Part shown: positions 24,718 through 33,900 of the stretch, in pieces
Layout of the letters: each line of letters begins with the position of its first letter
How positions within the stretch are numbered: position 1 is the stretch's first letter
Assembly (NCBI GenBank): GCA_965223775.1
Contig: OZ245021.1
Coordinates: 682,001 to 746,000, forward strand
Length of the DNA stretch: 64,000 nt
Reading direction: 5' to 3'
Source of the DNA: JAJDXW01 sp965223775
GTDB lineage: Bacteria > Pseudomonadota > Gammaproteobacteria > HK1
Notes under the pieces: generated by a model
What the model saw: only the letters and a program-made list of their open reading frames with translations
What the model was told of the DNA's origin: nothing
Databases searched by the model: none
Program-made: the position numbers and the translations under genes

Positions 24718-27300
24718 GTGCGGTACACGCTGAAGGACTATCAGGACGAGGCCGTCGCCAATGTGCTGGGTCACCTCGCGCGGGCCCGGAATGACTGGCA
24801 TCAATGGCAATCGCCGGTCGCGTTCTCGCTCACGGCGACCACCGGGGCGGGCAAGACGGTCATGGCGGCGGCAGTAATCGAGGCTCTGTTCGACGGCAAC
24901 GCGGACTTCGACTTCGAGGCCGACCCTGGCGCGGTGGTTCTTTGGTTCACCGACGACCCGTCTCTCAACGAGCAGACACGGTTCCGCCTGCTGGACGCCG
25001 CCGACCGGGTCGCCCACTCGCGCCTAGTGGTCATCGAGAACACGTTCAACCAGGAGAAGCTAGAACCGGGCAACGTCTACTTCCTCAACGCCCAGAAGTT
25101 GGGGAAGCAGTCGCTCTTGGTCAGGGGAGCTCCCGAGAACTCTCACGATGGACGCCAGTACGGCCTCGGGATGCCGGACGCCCGAGCGTTCACAATATGG
25201 GACACGCTGGCGAACACTATCGCCGACGAGCACCTGACGCTGTATCTCATCCTCGACGAGGCTCACCGAGGGATGAAACGGCGGAGCACGAGCGACCGGC
25301 ACGAAAGGGCCACCATCGTGCAGCGGCTCGTCAACGGCACTAGCGGTGTCCCGCCGGTACCGATAGTGTGGGGGATCTCCGCCACGATAGATCGCTTCAA
25401 TGAGGCGATGGAGACGGCCGAGAACCGGACCACCTACCCTCCCGTATTGGTCGCCCCAGCGAGGGTCCAGGAATCAGGTTTGCTCAAGGACGACATCCGG
25501 CTCGAGTTTCCCGCGGAGACTGGTAGGTTCGACACAGTGCTGCTTGGACGTGCAACCAGAAAGGTCAGACAAGCCACGGAGCTTTGGCGCGACTACGCGA
25601 AACGTGAAGGGGCGAGCGTGGACGAAGTGGTGCCGCTCCTCGTCGTGCAGGTCCCCAACACGCCTTCGGACGAACTCCTCCTTTCAGCGGTGACCACCAT
25701 CCGGGAGCATTGGCCTGAGATCGAATCGGACGCGATGGCGAACGTGTTTGGCGATCACAAATCGTTCGAGTTCGGAGGCGTAACAGTCGAGTACGTCGGA
25801 CCCGAGACGGTGCAGGACCGTACCCACATCCGAGTGCTGTTCGCGAAGGACGCGATCTCGACGGGTTGGGACTGCCCCCGTGCCGAGGTGCTGGTGTCGT
25901 TTCGTCCTGCCAGGGACGATACACACATCACTCAGCTCCTTGGACGGATGGTCCGCACCCCGCTTGCTCGGCGGGTGCCTGGGAACGATCTGCTCAACTC
26001 GGTCGAGTGCGTGCTGCCGCACTTCGATCGGAACACCGCAGCTAGGGTCGCGAAGGCCATGGTCGATGACCGGGAACACGACAAGGACGGCACGGGGGGC
26101 GGGGACGGCCGCCGCGTGCTCGTCGCTCCGGTTGACATGTGCGTCAACGAAGCAATCGACCCGGCGGTGTGGGAAGCATTCGATACGCTGCCATCGCAGA
26201 CTTTGCCGCGCAAGACCGCGCGCCCGGTAGGGAGGTTGATGGCCCTCGCCCAAGCGCTATCGCGCGACGGTCTGAGGGCGGATGCACGCAAGGACGCATA
26301 TCGGAAGCTCTTTGCCAAGCTCGACGGCCTACTGGCTCAGCACAAGGAGAAGGTGGCGGAAGCCAGCAAGGGGATTCTCGAGGTCGACGGGGAGACACTC
26401 GTCGTGCGTGTCGTTGGGGGTGAGGTTCGCGAGCGCCAAGCGTTCGTGGAAGCCGCCGACGAACAATCCGTCGAGGCCGACTTCAAGGCGTCCAGTCGCA
26501 CGCTTACGGCGGACCTCACCCGACAGTACGCTGACTACCTCGCGAGCGAGGACGAGGACGACGATGGACTGTTCGACGCCCACGTTAAGGTGGCTGCGCT
26601 GGCGCAGGTGAATGGCGTGTCAGAAGAGCTCGACCGGGAAGCCGACAGACTGGGCACGAAGTGGTTCAGCGAGTACCGCGTTGCAATCAAGGAGCTATCC
26701 GACGAGCGGCGCGCGGTCTACGACGACATCAGGGGCATGTCGTCCGAACCTCAAGTGACCGAGATCCAGCGTCCCCGCGTGCGCACGGAAGCAACCGAAG
26801 ATGCGGACGGATACAAGGTGGAGACCCGGCCGGGACATCTTATGTCCGATGCCGACGGCAATTTCCCGGTCGGCTCGCTGAACCAGTGGGAGATCGGGGT
26901 GCTCGACAAGGAGATGCGACGCTCCGGATTCCAGGCGTGGTATCGGAACCCTTCACGGCCGTCCGGAGATGCTCTTGCGATCGCCTACAAGAACGCTCAG
27001 GGGCAGTGGCGCCGGATGTGCCCGGACTTTGTCTTCTTCCACGGCGATAGCGAGAGCGTGAATATCTCCATCGTGGATCCGCATGGCCACCACCTCGCCG
27101 ACGCGCTTCCGAAGCTACGCGGTTTGGCCGAGTTCGCTGCCAGTCACGGGAAGAGCTTCCATCGTATCGAATCTGTCGCACAGGTTACTGACGGCACTTT
27201 GCGTGTCCTGGACCTCACCGAACGGTCGGTGCAAGAGGCGATCTCAGTAGCTGACGAAACTCAGGATCTATACCTCAGTCACCATGCAATCGACTACTGA
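24718..27300 (+). CDS. res: type III restriction enzyme helicase/nuclease subunit (Res)
   Basis: 860 residues from GTG 24718, two bases after mod. The SF2 helicase motifs are present: Walker A ATTGAGKT (about residue 42), DEAH box LILDEAHRG (about 181) and motif VI QLLGRMVRTP. The C-terminal third contains EIGVLDKEMRRSGFQAWYRN and later DFVFF...VDPHGHH..., where the PD-(D/E)XK-type endonuclease of Res proteins sits. With Mod it recognises a methylation state and cleaves after ATP-driven communication along DNA. It looks intact, so the system may be active. Confidence 0.87.
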   Translation: MRYTLKDYQDEAVANVLGHLARARNDWHQWQSPVAFSLTATTGAGKTVMAAAVIEALFDGNADFDFEADPGAVVLWFTDDPSLNEQTRFRLLDAADRVAHSRLVVIENTFNQEKLEPGNVYFLNAQKLGKQSLLVRGAPENSHDGRQYGLGMPDARAFTIWDTLANTIADEHLTLYLILDEAHRGMKRRSTSDRHERATIVQRLVNGTSGVPPVPIVWGISATIDRFNEAMETAENRTTYPPVLVAPARVQESGLLKDDIRLEFPAETGRFDTVLLGRATRKVRQATELWRDYAKREGASVDEVVPLLVVQVPNTPSDELLLSAVTTIREHWPEIESDAMANVFGDHKSFEFGGVTVEYVGPETVQDRTHIRVLFAKDAISTGWDCPRAEVLVSFRPARDDTHITQLLGRMVRTPLARRVPGNDLLNSVECVLPHFDRNTAARVAKAMVDDREHDKDGTGGGDGRRVLVAPVDMCVNEAIDPAVWEAFDTLPSQTLPRKTARPVGRLMALAQALSRDGLRADARKDAYRKLFAKLDGLLAQHKEKVAEASKGILEVDGETLVVRVVGGEVRERQAFVEAADEQSVEADFKASSRTLTADLTRQYADYLASEDEDDDGLFDAHVKVAALAQVNGVSEELDREADRLGTKWFSEYRVAIKELSDERRAVYDDIRGMSSEPQVTEIQRPRVRTEATEDADGYKVETRPGHLMSDADGNFPVGSLNQWEIGVLDKEMRRSGFQAWYRNPSRPSGDALAIAYKNAQGQWRRMCPDFVFFHGDSESVNISIVDPHGHHLADALPKLRGLAEFAASHGKSFHRIESVAQVTDGTLRVLDLTERSVQEAISVADETQDLYLSHHAIDY

Positions 27301-27395
27301 CGCGTCGTCTCAAGCAAAGGAGACGAGTTTGGACGTGCACGTGGCAAACAGTAGGGAAGAGCGTGCGATCAGGGCAAGCGAAAACAGGTTCAACA

Positions 27396-28328
27396 ATGAA
27401 CGTAAAAAACACTCCTACTCGTGAAGATCAAGAGCGAATTTCTTGGGCAGGTGCCCGGGCGGGCGCTCATCTTGTCCGTTTAGGAAAATGGAGAAAAGAG
27501 CGAGGCCAGCCGACACATGAAGACCTTAGCGGATCCGGGATATTGCTTAGGGTCGGTGACCAAAGAGGGATTTTGACAGCCGCTCACTGCATAAGAGGCA
27601 TGTTTACACCCAATGACGATCTGATTCAAAACGAAACGATAGATGTTATCGCGCGTAAGCACCGTGAAACACATGTAGTTTGGAGAACAATACATCTTGC
27701 CCAGTCTATCCTCGAAGGAGGACATGATACAAACTTCGAACCAAGAGACTCAGGGCCTGATATTGCTTGGATACCTATGAATATAGAACATGTCCGGTTT
27801 TTCGAACAATTCGGACATGTGTTTTTTGAATGGAGGGAAGGCAGATTTCCAGAATTCAAAGGACCATCAAACAGCGATACAAGAAAAACAGTTCTGTATG
27901 TTGATGTGGTTTCTGGATACAGTTACGAAAGGGAAATGGCGGTTTCAAATAAAGAACATCATTTTGCCATCGAGGTAGTGCAATATCTGTTTCCATTATG
28001 CGATAGATGGAGCAGAGGCGGATGGGATTATGAGAAGAGAATTTTGGACTTTGGCAAACCAGATGATGCAGAAGAAGTTGTTTTTGATGCCGGTATGCCC
28101 GAAAACATAAGGACTAGAATTCCTTCAAGAGTCGACCTCGTTACCGGATTTAGTGGTGGCGGGGTGTGGAGAGCAGGATGCGACGATGATGATAGACAAT
28201 ATTTTGATTTGACCGGCATTGTATGGTCACAATATTTCCGTGACAGAGATGGAGTTCTTTCGATTGTTTGCCATGGAAAAGACAGTATTCGTAGAATTAT
28301 CTCAATGATTGCGAAAATGAAAAGATAA
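27396..28328 (+). CDS. trypsin-like serine protease-fold protein next to type III R-M
   Basis: 310 residues, very AT-rich against its surroundings, so probably acquired separately. The catalytic triad of chymotrypsin-fold proteases can be traced: His in GILTAAHCIRG, Asp in SGPDIAWIPM and Ser in TGFSGGGVW. There is no signal peptide, so it should act in the cytosol. A GTG at 27363 behind GGGA could extend it by 11 residues. Trypsin-like proteins occur as effectors in several anti-phage systems. Its place directly after res suggests a third component or an independent defence gene; the role is inferred. Confidence 0.65.
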   Translation: MNVKNTPTREDQERISWAGARAGAHLVRLGKWRKERGQPTHEDLSGSGILLRVGDQRGILTAAHCIRGMFTPNDDLIQNETIDVIARKHRETHVVWRTIHLAQSILEGGHDTNFEPRDSGPDIAWIPMNIEHVRFFEQFGHVFFEWREGRFPEFKGPSNSDTRKTVLYVDVVSGYSYEREMAVSNKEHHFAIEVVQYLFPLCDRWSRGGWDYEKRILDFGKPDDAEEVVFDAGMPENIRTRIPSRVDLVTGFSGGGVWRAGCDDDDRQYFDLTGIVWSQYFRDRDGVLSIVCHGKDSIRRIISMIAKMKR

Positions 28329-28766
28329 CTAATTTTGATTGTCGGTGTAGAATCGGGGTGGGCAACTCGATCTGAACATCAATACACCCTTTTCGAGAAC
28401 ACCAACTCCGCGTCCAAGTGCGTTACGTTCATTTGCGCCACTCCCGGACTGAACCTCAAGAAGTGGCGCGCCGGCGCGCACGTGCATCCTGTCCCGGCAG
28501 GCTCGTCGGACTTCGCGAAAGAACTCTACGGCGCGAATCTTCCCGCGGTCTCCGTTCGCAATGATCGATAGGCCAGAAAGATCCTCCCGTACCAATCTTT
28601 CCTTCACCGATACAGTGCGTCCAGCCAAGTTCGGTGGATCCGCGCAAACGCCGCTCGGGCGGCGACCGCGTCGATGCAGGTCTCGTGGAGGAAACGGTCG
28701 AGCACCTCGCCGACCTTGATCGCGAGTCGGCCCATCTCCGAGATCACCGCTTGGAGAGATGTCGGC

Positions 28767-29440
28767 TCAACTGATCATCATCCGCATGAGCTTCCGCCCG
28801 CCGACCGTGAGCCTTCTCTTCCTCGCTACCGCGCTCGGCCTCGCCGGCGGCGCTTCGGCCGAGATCTTGCGAGGCCCCACCATCGCGCCCAAGCACCGCT
28901 GCTCGACATACGAGAGGAGCTGGTGGCATTGAGCGAGCTCGGCCCTCTTCAGCATCACCCGCTGGAACCACGCCTTCCGGTGCACGACCGCGAAGTCGCC
29001 GGGCGTGAGGGCGGCAAGGTTCGTGAGGCCGCCCGGTGGCGGGAGCGCGAAGTACGCCCGGAACGCCTCCTCCACCTGCTCCGGCGCGAGGTAGCCGAGC
29101 CACATCTTGACGACGAACTGCTGCAAGGTGGCGGGGTCGAGGTGCTCGCCGAAGTTCTTGGTGCAGGCGAAGGGAAGGGGATAGCTCTCCATCCAGGTCA
29201 GCATCTCGTTCACCTGGCTCACCTCCCAGCTCCGGTGCGCGGACCGCCGGTCGGCGAGGAGCGAGTCGGCCTCGTCGAAGATGAGGATGGCCTCCGAGTC
29301 GCGCGCCTCGGCGAACGCGTCCGCGATCTGTTGCTCGGTCGCGCCCACCTAGGGCGAGAGCAGGTCGGACGCCCGCTTCTGAAGGACCTCGAGCCCGACG
29401 CGCTCGGCGCGGTAGCGCGCGAACGCGCACTTGCCGTGGT
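28767..29440 (-). pseudogene. tandem AAA+ ATPase relic (second AAA domain)
   Basis: It matches the C-terminal AAA domain of the intact protein at 44403-46472: FDEADSLLADRRSAHRSWEV, VNEMLTWMES, then LAPEQVEEAFRAYFALPPPG. The phosphate loop is spoiled (only GKCAFARYRAERVGLEVLQK survives) and LLSP is followed by an in-frame TAG where the intact copy has Trp (SPWVG). The C-terminal end runs into unrelated codons. Upstream it is cut by the AT-rich segment beginning near 29440. It is a dead copy. Confidence 0.65.
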
Positions 29441-29542
29441 TAACGACAATTTGATCTTCCAGCGGAAGAAATAGTTGACGCTAACCATCACGCTAGCGAT
29501 AGCCAAACCAAGGGGCTGTCCATCAGCAATAAACACCGTTAC

Positions 29543-30718
29543 CTAGAAAACCTCAAACCAGACGAAAAATACCAATCCGGACGTTAGCGATACAAGGATA
29601 CGGATTTTGATGACCGTCTTCTTGTTCTTAATGTATTGACGCGTCCTCAGTTTTTCGTCCTCTAGTCTAATCCCCCCAAGGATTATTCGACGCTCAAATC
29701 TATCCAACAACGGAGATACGACGTAGACTAGCACGAAGGACGCAACGGCCAAGGGCCCCAACATGGATAGGTCTGAGAAGAACTCCCTTCCGAATCGGGC
29801 GAGATAAAGAACTACCATTGCGACAAGCATGGAGAATATCTGAAGCACCGCAACATTTCTGCGTTCCTTCCGCAATCCATGTTCTGCGATACGCATCCTG
29901 ATTCGATACGCTGTAGAAGGGTCGTCGCGTTCCAATTTGTTCAATCTTTCCAAGTTTGAGTAATCTGTATAGGGCATAGGAAGTTTTAGCATAATGCTAC
30001 CAACGCCGAGCAGAGTCGCACAGCCCGCCAAGAAGACTATTGGGGCATTTACATATGCTGGCAATGTCGGATTTTCGAAGACGAATAGTACGGAGCCCAC
30101 GAACAGAAAGAATTGTAGTGCCTCGACGACAACGGCGGCGAGTACCATGGAGGAGAAGGCTAGCATGACTAACGCAACGACAAACAAACTAGCGAACTGT
30201 TTCCTATCGGGCTGTGTCATCCCTTCGAAGAGCATAGATGGCTCCCAGCCAAACTGCATTGTGAAAAGATTGCGTACATCGTCGCCAAGATTCTCGAATG
30301 GAACTGCTCGAATTACGGATTCGTACCGATCTGCAAGTAGTGAGGCTGTTGACGAAAAGATCAGAAGCATCGAAGCAACCAATACGAAGATCGGAAGCGC
30401 AGAGTTGTCATTTGATACTCGGACACCAAGAATAGAAATTTCAGGAATTGTTCCAGACTCGACTACCCCCATGAAGACGACCAGAGCGAAGAACATGATT
30501 GACAACCGATAGTCCAATCGTTGCAATTCCCTCCATCGTTCGCCAATCGCTTGGAAATAGGATATAGAGAAGTGCTCAGAATACTCCTCGCGTCGAAATA
30601 GTACTCTGAAATTCTCTTGTGCGACCGCGCTCATGGTTCGCCACTTGATTATGGTGTAGTCTTGAATCGTTTCTTCGTCGATGGCATCTACACCTTCTTG
30701 GTCTTTAGCAAGAGACAT
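29543..30718 (-). CDS. AT-rich multi-pass membrane protein of unknown function
   Basis: 391 residues with about eight hydrophobic helices (residues near 70-88, 108-126, 176-195, 198-215, 225-243, 288-306, 318-336 and 373-390). A polar N-terminal region of about 68 residues looks cytosolic. ATG 30718 is preceded by GGAGGT at six bases, so the start is firm. Base composition is much more AT-rich than the neighbours, like the protease gene at 27.4 kb, which points to recent transfer. No family is recognised. It lies just downstream of, and co-oriented with, the DptH-like operon, 204 bases away, and may or may not belong to it. Confidence 0.7.
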   Translation of the reverse strand: MSLAKDQEGVDAIDEETIQDYTIIKWRTMSAVAQENFRVLFRREEYSEHFSISYFQAIGERWRELQRLDYRLSIMFFALVVFMGVVESGTIPEISILGVRVSNDNSALPIFVLVASMLLIFSSTASLLADRYESVIRAVPFENLGDDVRNLFTMQFGWEPSMLFEGMTQPDRKQFASLFVVALVMLAFSSMVLAAVVVEALQFFLFVGSVLFVFENPTLPAYVNAPIVFLAGCATLLGVGSIMLKLPMPYTDYSNLERLNKLERDDPSTAYRIRMRIAEHGLRKERRNVAVLQIFSMLVAMVVLYLARFGREFFSDLSMLGPLAVASFVLVYVVSPLLDRFERRIILGGIRLEDEKLRTRQYIKNKKTVIKIRILVSLTSGLVFFVWFEVF

Positions 30719-30922
30719 TGTGCGACCTCCAATTGTACAGAGACGGTAATCACGTGATACTGCCGCCTTCGACACCCGTACCCTGCGTGCAGCCCGACCG
30801 CCCCACGGTTTGCCGAAACGGTTGCGCGAGGAGACCGCGCTCGACGACATCGAGCGAATTCACATCTGAACGGTTGGTAACGGCAGCTTTCAACCGTCTA
30901 CGGAAACGTGCAACATAAGCGC

Positions 30923-33900
30923 TCACGGAAAGAGATTGACATGAGCGGGTCGGTGCTTCCCTTCGCGGAAGTACAGCGCCTTGAAGCGGTCCATCTGCTT
31001 TATCCGATCGATGAGCGCGCGTTCCTGCTGCGAGTTGGAGACGTTGCGCACCAACGACTTTGCGTCGGCTTCGTTCAGCCGAAGGACGAGGTAGTTGGCA
31101 ATGGCCGAGAACACCGAGACATTGAAGTCTCGCGCCTCCTGCGAGGCAAGCACCAGAGAAATACCGTACTTCCGGCATTCCTTCGCCATGGTGGGGATGA
31201 GCTTCAGGCCAGCCGCTCGGTGCGCCTCGTCGAAGATCAACGCATGGGTGATTCGATCTTGTAGACCGCGGCGGAACATGTCCTTGTAAAGTCCGTAAAA
31301 GACGAGCGCCGCAAACGCCCGTTGCAGGTTGTCGTTTTGCGTGGTGTGAATGCGCACAACGGTCAGCTGCGCGCTCTCCCACAGGCTGCCGTGAGACTCG
31401 CCTGCTTGGAAGAAACCGTAGTCGTCGAGCTCGTCGAGCCGCTCCAATAGTGTGCGCAGACTCTGATTCGGTTTCGGGTCGGCGCGCAGAATCTCCAGGA
31501 AACGGCGAAACGCCGGCTCCTTTAGTTCCGCGTCGGCCGCGTGGGCGCCTCCCCAACCTGCTTCGGTGAAGCTATCTCGGATGGCCTTCCGGATGCGACT
31601 CGCCTGAATGTCGCCTAGGTCAGGATAGATGGCCTCGAAGATGTCCCGCACCGCGCCCGCCACATCCAGATGCGCCATGCGGTTTTTCCGGTCCACAATA
31701 TGGAGAGGATTGAAGCCCAGACCAGCGAAGTCGATAAACCGTACCGCGTTGACGGACCGTTCGAGTCTCTCGTCGATATCCTGATGATACGAGAAGACAA
31801 TTGGCCGGATGTTTGCCGCGATCATCTGCCGGCAGAGGTTCAGCAGGCAGGTGGTCTTGCCCATGCCCGGCAGGCCCGCAATCAGGAGATGCGGATTACC
31901 TTGGATGGTCAGTGGCCAGTTGACCTCTGTGTTGGTCACCGTGTCCGCCCCGAGACCGATCGAAGGCAAGTTTCTCACTTCTCCGTTGCTGCCTTCACCG
32001 GTTGCCTCGGAAGTGGCAAGGGATCCAGTAGCCACACCATCGGAGCTTGGAACATCGCCAAACGGTGCATTGTCGCGGATTGCCGCGGGCACGGGCGCCG
32101 GCGGCGGTGGTAGCGAGGTGGAGGTGAAGGTCTCCTGGCTGACATTCGAGTCCGGGAGCAGGCAGGGACCGAACAGAAAGACCTTCGTGCTCCAGTCGCG
32201 AGGAGAAATCTCCAGCGGCTGGCGCCCCGCGTACTCGGGGCAGAACACCCAGCCGCGGTCGCCGGCGTTGTCCCCGCTCAGCACGTAGTCACCACCCCTC
32301 TCGATCATGCGGTCGATCTCGGCGGCGAATTCCGCGTGCCGCGCTGCCGGCAAATGGTGCCTCTGCGCCTTGTCCGCATAGAAACGCAGTACGCGGGCGA
32401 GCTTGGCGCGTCGCACAGCCCGGAACGCCGAGCACACCTCATGCGAATACCAGTCGTCCCAGCGCTTGCGCAGCCCAGCGGCCTGCTCCTGAACTTTGCG
32501 CAGGATCTCTGGCGACCTCGCGGCACGCAGATCCCGGCGGTACTTGACCTCAACGAAGCGGAACGTCAGCCCCTTCCTCGGCGCGGTAGTCACGTAGATC
32601 AGGTCAGGGCGCACTTGCTTGGAGTCGTCCTTCTTCTTATCGCCGCCCTTGTCAGCCACCGGCAGCAAGAGATCCCGAACGTCGTCCACCGGAACAAGAA
32701 AGCCGCGCTCCAACGATACCCAGCAGGGATCCGCCTCCGGCGCCTGCCGACAGCTCGCATGGGAGACGGCCAGCGCGATCAACTCCGACATCGGCGGTCT
32801 GTTGCCGGTCAGACGGATTGCGAGCCGGCCGCTGAGGGACTTGAGATGCGCCAGAAGGAATTCCGCGTTACGGCGGCTACGGCTGAGCCCCATCCGATCG
32901 AGGGCGCCGTCGAGCACCGCGCGCACCTCGTCCAGGTTGCTGGTGGAGGTGATGAGTTGCAGACAACCCAGATCGTCGCGTTCCGGGACGCAGTCGATCA
33001 CATACGCATCGTAGATGTCCTGGTTGTCCCCGGGGGAATCGAAGTACTCGATGCCGGCATTGCGATCCAGGGTAATAACCCAGTCACAGACCCGGTGGAG
33101 ATTCCGGAGACTGTCCTCCTTCTCCCGCGAGACCTCGGTGCGGAGCACCGGCAGCGAACCATTCTCGGCGCCGAGATTGCGGGCCACCGCCCCGTGTACG
33201 GCGCGCTGTACGCGCTCAAGGCGTTCGGTATGGCCGCGCTCCGAGGGGTGCTTCTCGCCATCCTTCGCCCGCGGGACCGTGCTTCGCCACAGGGGCGTAG
33301 GCTTCGTGGTGAATTCGCGCTCATAGAATGAAAGGAGGCCGAACGCCCGGAACGGCCTGACGTCGGTTGCTCGCAGCTCGTCCACCACGACCTCGGATTC
33401 AAACGTGTCGAACGCGACGGCAACGTGGGCCGCGGTCTCCGGGTCGGAACGGTCCTTGCGCGCCCAGCGGAGCCTCGGCTGGATCACACCACCCGGCAGG
33501 CTAAGGGATTCGAGCATCCACCGATCGTAGTCTGCCACCACCCCGGCGCCGCTCCTGCGCCGTTCTCGCGCATCGGCGATGAACCGTCCGGCGACCCCGC
33601 GCTGTTCCGGGGACGGATACATCTCCAGAGAAAACGCGGGGGCGCCCTGGAAGCCATCGTCCGGAGCAGTAGCCGCTTCGTCCTCTACAGTTTCGACTTC
33701 GTCATCCGCTCCGCGCAGGCGCTCGTGCACACGACCGAGCGACTTGGCGATAGTGAGGCCATCTCCCGCCCGAAGTGCGTGCACGTGGAGAAGTCGGGAC
33801 GTGTCGTGACAACTGAGGTACTTGACAATTTCGTCTCCAACCACGTTCGCGCTCTGTTCTCCAACCGTCGGGGCGTTGTCGGTTGACTCGCCCTCGCCCA

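Noticed and set aside
28329..28766. Possible gene fragments on the minus strand (frames reading VSVKERLVREDLSGLSII and GRLAIKVGEVLDRFLHETC)
   Set aside because: The stretches look protein-like but are short, in different frames and match no family I can name; not enough to annotate.
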